Counted from the stretch's first letter, positions 9,417-18,536 are shown. The stretch: DNA of 64,000 nucleotides from an uncultured Raoultella sp. (GCA_900759445.1 CAAEVH010000055.1:93140-157139); one strand, 5' to 3'. A program made the numbers and translations. The notes: generated from the sequence alone by a model not told the origin.

Positions 9417-10631
9417 ATGAAGATTGTTGGGGCTGAAGTGTTTGTCACCTGTCCGGGGCGTAATTTTGTCACGTTGAAAATTACGACAGACGATGGGATC
9501 ACTGGGCTGGGAGATGCCACGTTAAACGGACGCGAGTTATCCGTAGCGTCCTATCTGAAAGATCATGTTTGTCCGCAGCTGATTGGTCGCGATGCGCACC
9601 GAATTGAGGATATCTGGCAGTTTTTCTACAAAGGCGCGTACTGGCGTCGTGGTCCGGTCACCATGTCGGCGATTTCCGCGGTGGATATGGCATTGTGGGA
9701 CATCAAAGCGAAAGCGGCGAATATGCCGTTGTACCAGCTGCTCGGCGGTGCATCTCGTGAAGGCGTTATGGTTTACTGTCACACCACAGGCCATACCGTT
9801 GATGACGTACTCGAAGATTATGCGCGTCATAAAGAGATGGGCTTTAAAGCAATTCGCGTGCAGTGCGGCGTGCCGGGTATGAAAACCACTTACGGTATGT
9901 CTAAAGGCAAAGGACTGGCCTACGAACCCGCCACCAAAGGGCAGTGGCCAGAAGAGCAGTTATGGTCAACGGAGAAGTACCTCGATTTCACACCAACACT
10001 GTTTGAAGCCGTGCGCGACAAGTTTGGTTTCAACGAACATCTTTTGCACGATATGCACCACCGTCTGACGCCAATTGAAGCGGCCCGTTTCGGCAAAAGC
10101 ATCGAGCAATACCGTCTGTTCTGGATGGAAGACCCAACCCCGGCTGAAAACCAGGAATGCTTCCGCCTGATCCGCCAGCATACGGTCACGCCGATTGCGG
10201 TAGGGGAAGTTTTCAACAGCATCTGGGACTGCAAACAGCTTATCGAAGAGCAATTGATCGACTATATCCGCACCACCATCACCCATGCGGGCGGTATCAC
10301 TGGCATGCGTCGAATTGCCGATTTCGCGTCGCTGTATCAGGTACGTACCGGTTCGCATGGACCTTCCGATCTGTCTCCAGTATGCATGGCCGCCGCGTTG
10401 CACTTTGATCTGTGGGTGCCGAACTTCGGCGTACAGGAATATATGGGGTATTCCGAGCAAATGTTGGAAGTGTTCCCGCACAACTGGACCTTTGATAACG
10501 GCTATATGCATCCTGGAGACAAACCAGGTCTTGGGATCGAGTTTGATGAAAAGCTGGCGGCGAAATATCCGTATGACCCTGCATATCTGCCTGTTGCTCG
10601 TCTGGAAGATGGCACGTTGTGGAACTGGTAA
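9417..10631 (+). CDS. rspA: RspA, mannonate-dehydratase-type enolase-superfamily enzyme
   Basis: A 404-aa mandelate-racemase subgroup protein, the same length as E. coli RspA. Magnesium and catalytic motifs are visible: HDMHHRL (about 210-216), [10 protein letters not shown] (about 237-246), PIAVGEVF (about 260), and ITHAGGITG (about 285). Enzymes of this group dehydrate D-mannonate or D-gluconate to 2-keto-3-deoxygluconate, and RspA itself has low activity. In E. coli rspA is followed by the dehydrogenase rspB and repressed by YdfH. Here rspB is absent and a sugar-acid-type transporter and ydfI follow, suggesting a hexonate or pentonate catabolic unit. The ribosome site AAGGAATAAGAG precedes the ATG. 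Confidence 0.92.
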   Translation: MKIVGAEVFVTCPGRNFVTLKITTDDGITGLGDATLNGRELSVASYLKDHVCPQLIGRDAHRIEDIWQFFYKGAYWRRGPVTMSAISAVDMALWDIKAKAANMPLYQLLGGASREGVMVYCHTTGHTVDDVLEDYARHKEMGFKAIRVQCGVPGMKTTYGMSKGKGLAYEPATKGQWPEEQLWSTEKYLDFTPTLFEAVRDKFGFNEHLLHDMHHRLTPIEAARFGKSIEQYRLFWMEDPTPAENQECFRLIRQHTVTPIAVGEVFNSIWDCKQLIEEQLIDYIRTTITHAGGITGMRRIADFASLYQVRTGSHGPSDLSPVCMAAALHFDLWVPNFGVQEYMGYSEQMLEVFPHNWTFDNGYMHPGDKPGLGIEFDEKLAAKYPYDPAYLPVARLEDGTLWNW

Positions 10632-10691
10632 ATATAAATTTTACGTACGAAAGATGTTGATTAACTCAATACCCTACAGAAGGTAAAACTT

Positions 10692-12026
10692 ATGGTTAGT
10701 TCAGTCGATATTAAAAATAACGTAGATAATAAACCCATTATTCGCAGAGTGGCTTCAGCCTCCGCAATTGGTACTGCTGCCGAATACTATGACTTCTTTG
10801 CATATGGGACAGCAGCCGTACTCTTTTTTGGTCATTTATTTTTCCCAAGTGACGATCCGTTAATTAGTACGCTGGCTGCTTTTGCAACCTATGCCGTTGG
10901 TTTCCTGGCTAGACCATTAGGAGGAATTGTCTTTGGGCATATTGGCGATAAGGTCGGGCGCAAAAAAGCACTGGTTATTACTATATTAATCGTTGGCTTA
11001 GGGACATTCTGTATTGGGTTGTTACCTACATATGAAAAAATAGGTGTATGGGCTCCAGCTTTACTTATATTTATTCGTGTATTACAGGGCTTTGGTGTTG
11101 GAGGAGAACAAGCCGGTGCAGTATTGATGACTGCTGAATATTCTGAGCCCAAACATCGTGGATTTTTTTCGAGTTGGGTTCAAATCGGTGCCCCAGTTGG
11201 TTTTCTTCTGCCGTTAGCACTCTTTGCGTTGTTAAATGCCACACTTTCTCCAGAGGCAATGATGGATTACGGGTGGCGTATACCGTTCCTGTTAAGTCTG
11301 TTGCTGGTTATTGTTGGGTTATTTATCCGCTTAAAAATTGATGAATCACCAGTCTTTGCTCAGATTAGGGAGACAAAAGCAGAAGAATCACGTCCATTAG
11401 TTGAAGTTATCCGTGATTTTCCGGGAATTGTCGTTAAGGGAGTATGTGCGAAGCTGATTGAGGCCTGCACATTTGCAATGTTTACAGTGATTGTCCTTGC
11501 ATACGGTAAGGCAAACAATCTCGATGCAAATATCTTGATGGAGACAATGATTGTTGCGGTGATTATAGAAATAATTGCAATACCGATGATGGGCTCGCTA
11601 TGCGACAAAATTGGGCGTAAACCAGTTTATATTATCGGCGCATTGCTCCAGGTTGTTATGATTATTCCTTTCTTCCTTGCAATCAATCAGGATAGCTTTT
11701 GGCTTACGCAAATAGTAATGATCCTGGTACTGAGCGTTGGGCATAGTATGTGTTATGCACCTCAGGCATCTTATTTCCCAGAGCTTTTCCCGACTCATAT
11801 TCGTTGTAGCGGAATAGCATTAATTTGGCAGTTGGGATCGCTAATTGGTAGTGGGATTCTTGGTTTAGTAGCAGTAAAAATTCTGCAAGTAACTGGTGGA
11901 CATTATTATGGACTCGCAACCTATGTGATTGTACTTGGCGTCATCTCAGTTATTGGTTTGCTGATGATGCCGGAAACTGCACCGCAAAGGCTTAAACGTG
12001 AATACCAGCAGTGGCAGAAACATTAA
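10692..12026 (+). CDS. ydfJ: MHS-type MFS transporter (YdfJ-like)
   Basis: A 444-aa twelve-helix major facilitator of the metabolite:H+ symporter type. The loop 2-3 signature GHIGDKVGRKKAL and its second-half equivalent GSLCDKIGRKPVY are visible. E. coli K-12 carries a broken ydfJ at the equivalent locus; here the gene is intact. Its composition is clearly more AT-rich than rspA and ydfI on either side (by eye low-40s percent GC against mid-50s), so it may have been acquired separately. Position between a sugar-acid dehydratase and a mannitol-dehydrogenase-family enzyme suggests it imports their substrate. The ydfJ symbol is by synteny. Confidence 0.8.
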   Translation: MVSSVDIKNNVDNKPIIRRVASASAIGTAAEYYDFFAYGTAAVLFFGHLFFPSDDPLISTLAAFATYAVGFLARPLGGIVFGHIGDKVGRKKALVITILIVGLGTFCIGLLPTYEKIGVWAPALLIFIRVLQGFGVGGEQAGAVLMTAEYSEPKHRGFFSSWVQIGAPVGFLLPLALFALLNATLSPEAMMDYGWRIPFLLSLLLVIVGLFIRLKIDESPVFAQIRETKAEESRPLVEVIRDFPGIVVKGVCAKLIEACTFAMFTVIVLAYGKANNLDANILMETMIVAVIIEIIAIPMMGSLCDKIGRKPVYIIGALLQVVMIIPFFLAINQDSFWLTQIVMILVLSVGHSMCYAPQASYFPELFPTHIRCSGIALIWQLGSLIGSGILGLVAVKILQVTGGHYYGLATYVIVLGVISVIGLLMMPETAPQRLKREYQQWQKH

Positions 12027-12031
12027 TATCC

Positions 12032-12060
12032 TTTGGCGGCAATATGCCGCCAAATTTACC
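12032..12060 (+). terminator. Hairpin terminator after the MFS gene
   Basis: A perfect 9-base-pair stem TTTGGCGGC/GCCGCCAAA with an AATAT loop lies 6 bases after the stop codon. It separates rspA plus transporter from ydfI, so ydfI may have its own promoter in 12061-12185. The following T-run is weak. Confidence 0.6.
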
Positions 12061-12185
12061 TTTTATGGTACACAGCTTTAAGTGATGTCATACCAATCAT
12101 TAAAAGCTTAATGCAAATCAAAACATACAACCATACAGGCGTTACTCTGAATCAATCCTGATTTCATTGATAAGTAGGTCATACC

Positions 12186-13652
12186 ATGCAAAACAAGCTC
12201 TTAACGGCAAAGGCTGCAGTTCCCGACTACGATCGTACAAAACTGGTTCCACGTATTGTTCATCTGGGGTTTGGCGCATTTCACCGCGCACATCAGGGGG
12301 TTTACGCTGACATTCTCGCTGCGGATCACGGCAGTGACTGGGGCTATTGCGAAGTGAACCTGATTGGCGGCGAGCAGCAGATTGCCGATCTGAAACAGCA
12401 AGATAACCTGTATACCGTTGCAGAAATGTCTGCGGATGCATGGACTGCAAGAGTCGTGGGCGTGGTGAAAAATGCGCTGCATGCGCAGGTTGATGGTCTG
12501 GAAAGCGTACTGGCTGCGATGAGTGAACCGCAGGTTGCGATTGTTTCCCTGACCATTACCGAGAAAGGGTATTGCCATTCTCCGGCGACCGGTCAATTGA
12601 TGTTAGACAACCCGATGATTTCCGCCGATCTACAAAATCCAAAACAGCCAAAAACTGCGCCAGGCGTTGTGGTTGAGGCGCTTGCACGCCGCAAAGCTGC
12701 GGGGTTACCCGCTTTTACCGTGATGTCCTGCGACAACATGCCGGAAAACGGTCATGTGATACGCAATGTTGTCACCGCGTATGCCCGGGCGGTGGATGCG
12801 GAACTGGCTGCGTGGATCGAACAACATGTCACATTCCCGTCGACAATGGTTGACCGCATTGTCCCTGCAGTTACCCAGGATACGCTGGACAAAATTGAAC
12901 ACATTACCGGCGTACGCGACCCGGCAGGCGTGGCATGTGAACCGTTCCGTCAGTGGGTTATTGAAGATAACTTTGTCGCTGGCCGCCCTGAATGGGAGAA
13001 GGCGGGAGCTGAGCTGGTTGCTGATGTCATTCCGTTTGAAGAGATGAAACTGCGTATGCTCAACGGCAGCCACTCTTTCCTTGCTTATCTGGGGTATCTG
13101 GCGGGATATCAGCACATTAACGATTGCATGGGCGATGAAAATTATCGCCTCGCCGCGCGCGCGCTGATGTTGCAGGAACAAGCGCCCACGTTAAAAGTGA
13201 AAGGAGTGGATCTTCCGCACTATGCCGATCTGTTAATTGAGCGCTACAGCAACCCGGCACTGCGTCATCGCACCTGGCAGATCGCGATGGACGGCAGTCA
13301 AAAACTGCCGCAGCGTATGCTGGACTCCGTTCGCTGGCTCATTGTGCACGGTAGCCACTTTGAACTGCTGGCGCTGGGCGTGGCTGGCTGGATGCGTTAC
13401 GTCGGCGGTGTGGATGATCAGGGCCAGGCGATTGAAATCAGCGATCCGCTGTTACCGGTGATTCAGAAAGCGGTGCATAGCAGTAACGAGGGCGAAGATC
13501 GTGTCCAGGCGCTGCTGGCGATCGATGCTATTTTTGGTCGTGAACTGCCGCAGGTAGAGTTGTTCAAGAATCAGGTCACACAAGCCTATCTTGCTTTACT
13601 GGCTGAAGGGGCGAAAGCAACCGTTGCGAAGTATGCTGCAAAACTGAAGTAA
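12186..13652 (+). CDS. ydfI: Mannitol-dehydrogenase-family oxidoreductase YdfI
   Basis: A 488-aa polyol/aldonate dehydrogenase of the long-chain mannitol dehydrogenase family (relatives: fructuronate reductase UxuB, tagaturonate reductase UxaB). Family segments seen are [14 protein letters not shown] at about residue 24 (NAD-binding fold), [12 protein letters not shown] near 178, [11 protein letters not shown] near 219, and the catalytic region [16 protein letters not shown] near 287. With rspA and the transporter it suggests interconversion of a keto-sugar acid and an aldonate. The exact substrate is unknown. Confidence 0.88.
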   Translation: MQNKLLTAKAAVPDYDRTKLVPRIVHLGFGAFHRAHQGVYADILAADHGSDWGYCEVNLIGGEQQIADLKQQDNLYTVAEMSADAWTARVVGVVKNALHAQVDGLESVLAAMSEPQVAIVSLTITEKGYCHSPATGQLMLDNPMISADLQNPKQPKTAPGVVVEALARRKAAGLPAFTVMSCDNMPENGHVIRNVVTAYARAVDAELAAWIEQHVTFPSTMVDRIVPAVTQDTLDKIEHITGVRDPAGVACEPFRQWVIEDNFVAGRPEWEKAGAELVADVIPFEEMKLRMLNGSHSFLAYLGYLAGYQHINDCMGDENYRLAARALMLQEQAPTLKVKGVDLPHYADLLIERYSNPALRHRTWQIAMDGSQKLPQRMLDSVRWLIVHGSHFELLALGVAGWMRYVGGVDDQGQAIEISDPLLPVIQKAVHSSNEGEDRVQALLAIDAIFGRELPQVELFKNQVTQAYLALLAEGAKATVAKYAAKLK

Positions 13653-13670
13653 CGAGAACATCATTTAAGT

Positions 13671-13708
13671 CGCCATCTGGCTATAAACGGGCCAGATGGC
13701 GCATTGTT
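13671..13708 (+). terminator. Terminator of ydfI
   Basis: A 10-base-pair stem CGCCATCTGG/CCAGATGGCG with an 11-base loop is followed by a T-rich tract (GTTTTC). It lies between the convergent genes ydfI and ydfZ. Confidence 0.7.
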
Positions 13709-13726
13709 TTCTGGCATTCACACCAA

Positions 13727-13930
13727 TTAGTTCATGCCCAAACGAATCAGTTCGAGGGGGGCATATTTACCTTCACACCCTTCGATTTCCACTGTTTTCC
13801 CGCGGCGAATTTGCTCAGCGGTCAGGCCATCGGTATCTATCGCTGTAATGCGGCCTGTAAGTCCGGTGTCGCTAATCATGACGCGGCTGCCAGTGGTGAT
13901 TGCGTTACGGTTACGATCGTATGTTTTCAT
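13727..13930 (-). CDS. ydfZ: Small protein YdfZ (selenium-associated)
   Basis: A 67-aa basic protein, matching E. coli YdfZ in length when started at [11 protein letters not shown]. It has a small beta-rich, SH3/KOW-like appearance ([10 protein letters not shown]...[13 protein letters not shown]) with a single cysteine in EGCEGKY. E. coli YdfZ has been reported to carry selenium and to be induced anaerobically by FNR. The FNR-type site upstream supports the same control here. An in-frame extension to 13960 is open but lacks a ribosome site. Confidence 0.9.
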   Translation of the reverse strand: MKTYDRNRNAITTGSRVMISDTGLTGRITAIDTDGLTAEQIRRGKTVEIEGCEGKYAPLELIRLGMN

Positions 13931-14025
13931 GGTGTTTTCTCCTTTCCAACTTACCGTCAAAGCCCGTGGGCTCTAGTCCCACGTAACGGGCGCAATATAA
14001 ATACGCTTCTCGTTAATGATTTTTT

Positions 14026-14039
14026 TTGTTTTCGATCAA
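14026..14039. promoter_or_regulatory. FNR-type site upstream of ydfZ
   Basis: TTGTTTTCGATCAA differs from the FNR consensus TTGAT-N4-ATCAA at one conserved base. It lies about 100 bases upstream of the ydfZ start. A TATTTAT/TATATT-like -10 on the minus strand near 13995-14003 would place the site near -41.5, a class II activation position. Confidence 0.6.
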
Positions 14040-14091
14040 AATCACAGCTTTTTTTATACAGATGTGCGGGAGAGGGGAAACGCAGGAGGAA

Positions 14092-14112
14092 CTCACCTCG
14101 GTGTGAGGTGAG
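14092..14112 (-). terminator. Stem-loop after ydfH
   Basis: CTCACCTC and GAGGTGAG form an 8-base-pair stem immediately after the ydfH stop. There is no strong T-run, so intrinsic termination is uncertain. Confidence 0.45.
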
Positions 14113-14119
14113 CGTAATA

Positions 14120-14806
14120 TTAATCTTCGCTGAACCAGTCGCTATTTTCCTGACGGATTAGCTGAACGGACTCACCAATTTCCTGGAGATGCAGCATCAT
14201 TGCGCGCTCAACGGCATCGCCATCATGTTTCTCAAGTGCGGTAAAAATATCGTGATGCTGACGCAGCAGCATTTCAGGCGGAGAGATATGATCCAGGCTC
14301 ATATAACGAACGCGGTCAATCGTGGCCTTAATATTCTCAACGGTGTCCCAGGCGAGCTGGCACTCGGCGATTAAAGCCAGTTTCTGATGAAATTCGTCAT
14401 CAAGCTGGAAGAAATCATTGATTTGTTTTCGATCAATCGCGATGCGCTGCTGATGCAGATTTTGTTCGAGCTGATAGCACTGTTTATCGGTGATCAGTGA
14501 TGCGGCGCGGCGGACCACGGCACATTCAATTGCCTGGCGAACAAAACAGCCGTTCTGCACCTGCGACAGCGAAATTTTGTTTACGTAGCTGCCACGCTGC
14601 GGGCGGATCTGAATCAGACCGTTCTCTGCCAGTTTGATGAATGCTTCTCGTACCGGCTGGCGTGACACATTAAAGCGTACGGAAACCTCTTTCTCCGACA
14701 GCGGCGTACCGGGCGCAATCAGACAGTGCACGATATCACGACGAAGAATACGGTAAATCTGTTGATTTACCGGTTGTGTAGGGTTGAGCTGCGTTTCTAC
14801 GGTCAT
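14120..14806 (-). CDS. ydfH: GntR/FadR-family transcriptional regulator YdfH
   Basis: A 228-aa cytoplasmic regulator. The N-terminal winged helix includes [29 protein letters not shown] (about residues 37-65), the GntR recognition helix. The C-terminal all-helical FCD domain carries the metal-ligand pattern (DDEFHQKL about 131, and later [13 protein letters not shown]). E. coli YdfH represses rspAB. Its neighbours rspA, ydfI and ydfG are plausible targets. It starts about 87 bases downstream of ydfG on the same strand. Confidence 0.92.
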   Translation of the reverse strand: MTVETQLNPTQPVNQQIYRILRRDIVHCLIAPGTPLSEKEVSVRFNVSRQPVREAFIKLAENGLIQIRPQRGSYVNKISLSQVQNGCFVRQAIECAVVRRAASLITDKQCYQLEQNLHQQRIAIDRKQINDFFQLDDEFHQKLALIAECQLAWDTVENIKATIDRVRYMSLDHISPPEMLLRQHHDIFTALEKHDGDAVERAMMLHLQEIGESVQLIRQENSDWFSED

Positions 14807-14865
14807 TCATTCTTACTTTTTAGAGAGTTAACCCGGAGATCTTATCACTTATTTCAGGCTATCTA

Positions 14866-14884
14866 TACCCGGCGCAAGGCCGGG
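14866..14884 (-). terminator. Stem-loop between ydfG and ydfH
   Basis: CCCGGC...GCCGGG hairpin just after the ydfG stop on the minus strand. A weak U-tract follows, so it may be a processing or partial termination site. Confidence 0.45.
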
Positions 14885-14892
14885 CAGAGAAA

Positions 14893-15639
14893 TTAGCTCC
14901 GATGAATACTCAGTCCAGCAAAAGACTGTGTGACAGGCATCATTTCAAGGGTGTTAATGTTGACATGAGCGGGTAAGGACGCCACCCACCATACCGCTTC
15001 TGTAACATCTTGCGGGGTCAGGGCGGTGGTATTTTCGTAGGCTTTTTCAGCTTTAGCGTCATCGCCTTTGAAACGTACGTTAGAGAATTCCGTACCGCCA
15101 ACCAGACCCGGTTCAATGTCGGTAACGCGAATCGCAGTGCCGTGTAAGTCAGTACGTAAATTCAGGCTAAACTGGCGAACAAACGCTTTGGTCGCACCGT
15201 AGACGTTCCCACCAGCGTATGGCCAACTGCCCGCGGTAGAACCGATATTGATAATATGACCGCGGTTGCGCTCAACCATGCCTGGCAGAACGGCACGGGT
15301 CATATAAACCAGACCTTTGTTGTTGGTGTCGATCATATTTTCCCAGTCTTCAACGCTGGCCTTGTGGGCTGGCTCAAGGCCCAGCGCCAGACCCGCGTTG
15401 TTGACCAGAACATCAATATCGCGCCATTCAGCGGGTAAGGCGTTCAGCATCTCTTCAATTGATGCACGATTACGTACGTCCAGTTGCGCGGTATAGAGGC
15501 GGTCACCCAGCTCATCTTTGAGTTCCTGCAGGCGCTCCTGGCGGCGTCCGGTGGCAATAACTTTATGCCCATTCTCAATAAAACGACGCGTAATGCACTC
15601 ACCAAAACCTGCGGTTGCTCCGGTTACTAAAACGATCAT
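14893..15639 (-). CDS. ydfG: NADP-dependent 3-hydroxy acid dehydrogenase YdfG
   Basis: A 248-aa classical short-chain dehydrogenase. The cofactor motif TGATAGFGE is at residues 6-14 with Arg/Arg after the second strand (TGRRQER) favouring NADP. The catalytic set is NNAG (about 85), Ser in IGSTAG (about 134) and YGATK (about 147). E. coli YdfG oxidises L-allo-threonine and serine and reduces malonic semialdehyde to 3-hydroxypropionate in uracil breakdown. The start at MIVLVTG gives the known length. Confidence 0.95.
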   Translation of the reverse strand: MIVLVTGATAGFGECITRRFIENGHKVIATGRRQERLQELKDELGDRLYTAQLDVRNRASIEEMLNALPAEWRDIDVLVNNAGLALGLEPAHKASVEDWENMIDTNNKGLVYMTRAVLPGMVERNRGHIINIGSTAGSWPYAGGNVYGATKAFVRQFSLNLRTDLHGTAIRVTDIEPGLVGGTEFSNVRFKGDDAKAEKAYENTTALTPQDVTEAVWWVASLPAHVNINTLEMMPVTQSFAGLSIHRS

Positions 15640-15662
15640 CTCACTGTTCCTCAACGCTTTTT

Positions 15663-15679
15663 ATGTAGTACTACCATAG
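15663..15679. promoter_or_regulatory. Palindromic operator candidate upstream of ydfG
   Basis: GTAGTACTAC (15665-15674) is a perfect 10-base palindrome inside ATGTAGTACTACCAT. It is 26 bases upstream of ydfG and shares ATGGTAGTA with the rspA leader. A GntR-family dimer such as YdfH is the natural candidate ligand; this is inference. Confidence 0.45.
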
Positions 15680-15776
15680 CACGTCATTTCCGTTCAGAGC
15701 TATTCCTGCTTAACGCGATTGCGGTCGATTCCCGGGAAGTCTACTCTGGTAAACAAATCGTTTTCAGGAGTGAAAG

Positions 15777-17822
15777 ATGTCGTTAACGAATCCATTTTTA
15801 CACCACAGCACATTGCCGTATCAGGCACCGCAGTTTGATCAGATCGACGTGCAGCATTATCGTCCAGCGTTTGATGAAGGTGTGCGGCAAAAACGCGCCG
15901 AGATCGACGCTATTGTGCAAAACTCACAGGTTCCTGATTTTGCTAATACGTTGCTGGCGCTTGAACAAAGCGGGGGGCTGCTCACGCGTGTGACCAGCGT
16001 TTTCTTCGCGATGACGGCGGCGCACACCAACGATGAACTACAGCGCCTTGACGAAGAGTTTTCCGCAGAGCTGGCGAACCTTGCCAATGATATTTATCTC
16101 AATGGCGCGCTTTTCGCCCGTGTCGAAGCTGTCTGGCAACGGCGTGGTACGCTAAGTCTGGATAGCGAATCAATACGTCTGCTGGATGTTGTGTATCAGC
16201 GTTTTGTACTGGCCGGCGCCCGTCTGAACGAGACCGATAAAGCTAAACTTAAAGCGCTCAATACGGAGTCAGCTACGCTGACCAGCCAGTTCAATCAACG
16301 GTTGCTGGCAGCAAACACGTCAGGTGCTATGGTGGTGGATGATATCCGGCATCTGGAGGGGCTGAGCACAGAAGAAATTGCCGCTGCCGCCGAAGCCGCA
16401 AGGGCGAAAGGGCTTGAAGCGCGTTGGGTTATCCCGCTATTAAACACAACACAGCAACCGGCGCTTGCGGTTTTACGTGATCGTCAGACCCGCGAAAAAC
16501 TGTTCACCCGCGCATGGACGCGGGCTGAAAATGATGATGGCAACGACACGCGAGCTATTATTCAGCGACTGGTAGCAATCCGGATGCAGCAGGCGCAACT
16601 GCTTGGTTTTGCCAATTACGCAGCCTGGAAAATTGCCGACCAGATGGCAAAAACGCCGGAAGCGGCACTGACATTTATGCGATCTATTGTTCCAGCCGCG
16701 CGGGCGCGGGCGTTGGATGAGCAGGCTGAAATCCAGAACGTTATCTTTCAAGAACACGAGTCGTTTAGCGCCGAGGCCTGGGACTGGTCGTTTTATGCCG
16801 AGCAGGTCCGTCGTGAGAAATATGACCTTGATGAGGCACAGCTCAAACCTTACTTTGCCCTGGATTCGGTGCTGAACGAGGGCGTTTTCTGGACGGCCAA
16901 TCAACTCTTTGGCATCAAATTCGTTGAACGATTCGACATTCCGGTTTATCACCCGGATGTTCGGGTATGGGAAATATTCGATCATGATGGCGTAGGGTTG
17001 GCGCTATTTTACGGTGATTTCTTTGCCCGGGAATCAAAAAGCGGCGGAGCCTGGATGGGCAATTTTGTTGAGCAATCGCTGCTTAACGAAACCAGACCGG
17101 TTATTTACAACGTCTGTAATTATCAAAAACCTGCGCAGGATCAGCCTGCATTGCTGCTGTGGGATGATGTTATTACGCTATTTCATGAATTTGGACATAC
17201 ATTGCACGGTCTGTTCGCCACTCAGCGTTATGCCACGCTTTCTGGGACCAACACTCCGCGTGATTTTGTCGAGTTTCCTTCACAGATCAACGAACACTGG
17301 GCGAGCCATCCTCAGGTCTTTGCCCGTTTTGCCCGACATGTTGATACCAGGGAGCAAATGCCGCAGGCATTGCGGGATAAAATGCAGCGGGCCAGTCTGT
17401 TTAACAAAGGTTACGACATGACCGAACTGCTCAGCGCGGCATTGCTGGATATGCGCTGGCACTCTCTGGAGTTGAGCGAGTCATCTCATCCGGTCGATCA
17501 ATTTGAACAGCAGGCGCTGGCGGCGGAAGGTTTGGATCTCAAGGCCGTGCCGCCGCGTTATCGCAGCAGTTATTTTGCCCATATCTTCGGTGGCGGTTAT
17601 GCCGCAGGTTATTATGCCTATCTGTGGACGCAAATGCTGGCCGATGACGGCTACCAGTGGTTCGTAGAGCAGGGCGGATTAACCCGTGAAAACGGACAAA
17701 AATTCCGCGAAGCAATTTTGTCCCGCGGAAACAGCACTGATTTAACTGAACTTTATCGCCAGTGGAGCGGGCGTGAACCGCGCATGGAACCCATGCTGGA
17801 ACATCGTGGTTTGAGCGCTTAA
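15777..17822 (+). CDS. dcp: Peptidyl-dipeptidase Dcp (M3 metallopeptidase)
   Basis: A 681-aa thermolysin-like M3 peptidase that removes C-terminal dipeptides. The zinc site is HEFGHTLHG (about residues 470-478), with the downstream glutamate in FVEFPSQINEHW (about 500). The C-terminal FAHIFGGGYAAGYYAYLWTQ is the M3 substrate-closing motif. No signal peptide is present; it acts in the cytoplasm on short peptides. A good ribosome site (TTCAGGAGTGAAAG) sits before the ATG. Length matches E. coli Dcp. Confidence 0.96.
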   Translation: MSLTNPFLHHSTLPYQAPQFDQIDVQHYRPAFDEGVRQKRAEIDAIVQNSQVPDFANTLLALEQSGGLLTRVTSVFFAMTAAHTNDELQRLDEEFSAELANLANDIYLNGALFARVEAVWQRRGTLSLDSESIRLLDVVYQRFVLAGARLNETDKAKLKALNTESATLTSQFNQRLLAANTSGAMVVDDIRHLEGLSTEEIAAAAEAARAKGLEARWVIPLLNTTQQPALAVLRDRQTREKLFTRAWTRAENDDGNDTRAIIQRLVAIRMQQAQLLGFANYAAWKIADQMAKTPEAALTFMRSIVPAARARALDEQAEIQNVIFQEHESFSAEAWDWSFYAEQVRREKYDLDEAQLKPYFALDSVLNEGVFWTANQLFGIKFVERFDIPVYHPDVRVWEIFDHDGVGLALFYGDFFARESKSGGAWMGNFVEQSLLNETRPVIYNVCNYQKPAQDQPALLLWDDVITLFHEFGHTLHGLFATQRYATLSGTNTPRDFVEFPSQINEHWASHPQVFARFARHVDTREQMPQALRDKMQRASLFNKGYDMTELLSAALLDMRWHSLELSESSHPVDQFEQQALAAEGLDLKAVPPRYRSSYFAHIFGGGYAAGYYAYLWTQMLADDGYQWFVEQGGLTRENGQKFREAILSRGNSTDLTELYRQWSGREPRMEPMLEHRGLSA

Positions 17823-17843
17823 GACAGGTCAGCCAGAAAATTA

Positions 17844-17864
17844 AACCGGGCGTGGTGCCCGGTT
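17844..17864. terminator. Bidirectional stem-loop between dcp and a small minus-strand ORF
   Basis: AACCGGGC/GCCCGGTT form an 8-base-pair stem. On the minus strand it is followed by TTAATTTT, on the plus strand after a gap by TTTTTT. It can end both dcp and the small-protein operon from the other side. Confidence 0.65.
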
Positions 17865-17865
17865 G

Positions 17866-17970
17866 TTAGCTGGATTTTTTCTTCAGCAAAATGAATCGTT
17901 GTTGGGTATTGATGCCTTGCATCTCATAGAGACGCTCGGGTAGGGAGTGCTGCTGGTGAAAGGTCGGCAT
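17866..17970 (-). CDS. Possible 34-aa small protein downstream of the YnfU-like gene
   Basis: An ATG-initiated 34-codon frame beginning MPTFHQQHSLPERLYEMQG and ending in a basic KKKSS tail. A GGA-containing sequence (AGGACAGGAAAACA) precedes the ATG, and a terminator hairpin follows the stop by 2 bases. It starts 18 bases after the stop of the zinc-ribbon gene. The protein is soluble and amphipathic with no recognised family. Being too short for statistics, it rests on the ribosome site and operon geometry. Confidence 0.45.
   Translation of the reverse strand: MPTFHQQHSLPERLYEMQGINTQQRFILLKKKSS
17938..17945 (+). other. KOPS octamer pointing to dif from the left
   Basis: GGGTAGGG on the plus strand, left of dif. 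Others of the same polarity on the left are at 5649-5656 (GGGCAGGG), 6792-6799 (GGGCAGGG) and 26388-26395 (GGGTAGGG). Confidence 0.7.
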
Positions 17971-17988
17971 TGTTTTCCTGTCCTTACG

Positions 17989-18162
17989 TTACTTGACTGG
18001 TTTGCTTTGGGAAGGAAGGTAGGTATTGCCGCAGTTGGGGCAGACTAACGTTATGTTGTTTTTTATTCTCGACAGGCTGTGCATTGACTGGCGGCAGCAG
18101 TGAGGACAGGTACTTTTCACTGGTCGTAAAGTACGCATCTTAATATCTTTGAGTATCGACAT
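17989..18162 (-). CDS. ynfU: YnfU-family zinc-ribbon small protein
   Basis: A 57-aa protein with two CPxC knuckles (CPHC at about 20-23, CPNC at about 41-44), the pattern of a four-cysteine zinc ribbon, flanked by basic residues (MRTLRPVKST, SLSRIKNN). The start at MSILKDIK is preceded by AAGGACAATCAAT, a good ribosome site. The open frame continues 12 codons upstream without one. Similar short proteins are named YnfU; I recall this family but cannot verify identity. Role unknown, possibly nucleic-acid or protein binding. Confidence 0.65.
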   Translation of the reverse strand: MSILKDIKMRTLRPVKSTCPHCCRQSMHSLSRIKNNITLVCPNCGNTYLPSQSKPVK

Positions 18163-18309
18163 ATTGATTGTCCTTGTGATGGGGTGCTTACCATACACTA
18201 TGAAGCAATAAATAGCTCATTTTATAACCATTGCGATGACATGGATTACTGTACCGTTTGCAAGAATCTCATTAGCGACCAACATGTCTTATAGAAGGTA
18301 GTTACGTTT

Positions 18310-18340
18310 CGTTTAACGTTCATTGGGGTTGTCGATGATA
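18310..18340 (+). promoter_or_regulatory. Putative PhoP-dependent promoter of mgrR
   Basis: CGTTTA-ACGTT-CATTGG resembles a PhoP box (two GTTTA-like halves 11 bases apart), although the second half is weak. It is followed at a suitable distance by a GATGAT -10-like hexamer. Known regulation of MgrR by PhoPQ makes this plausible. Confidence 0.4.
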
Positions 18341-18351
18341 GATTAGCCAAC

Positions 18352-18453
18352 TATCCGTTATCTTCGCAGGGAATTGCCAGGTAGCGTATAAAAGCAAAAC
18401 ACAAATCTATCCATGCAAGCATTTACCGCTGGTTTATCCGGCGGTTTTTTTTT
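18352..18453 (+). ncRNA. mgrR: MgrR small regulatory RNA
   Basis: The segment CAAAACACAAATCTATCCAT followed by GCAAGCATT and a terminator hairpin (ACCGCTGG/CCGGCGGT, then nine T) resembles E. coli MgrR as I remember it, in length (about 100 nt) and in location beside mgtS. MgrR is an Hfq-binding, PhoPQ-induced sRNA that represses eptB. The 5' end is approximate; the 3' end is fixed by the terminator at 18425-18453. Confidence 0.65.
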
Positions 18454-18483
18454 ATCTGTACATCAGGGAAAAGGTGCCGGGAG

Positions 18484-18536
18484 GGGGAATTCAGGTAAAA
18501 AAATGGCCCCTTGTGCAGCTACGCAGCAAGGGGCCG
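18484..18536 (-). terminator. Terminator of the mgtS transcript
   Basis: On the minus strand GGCCCCTTG and CAAGGGGCC form a 9-base-pair stem followed by ATTTTTTTACC, a strong intrinsic terminator. It ends the mgtS transcript before it meets mgrR. Confidence 0.8.

Noticed and set aside
9966..10511. A 181-codon minus-strand ORF inside rspA.
   Set aside because: Antisense shadow of a highly conserved enolase-superfamily gene; no ribosome site or family similarity.
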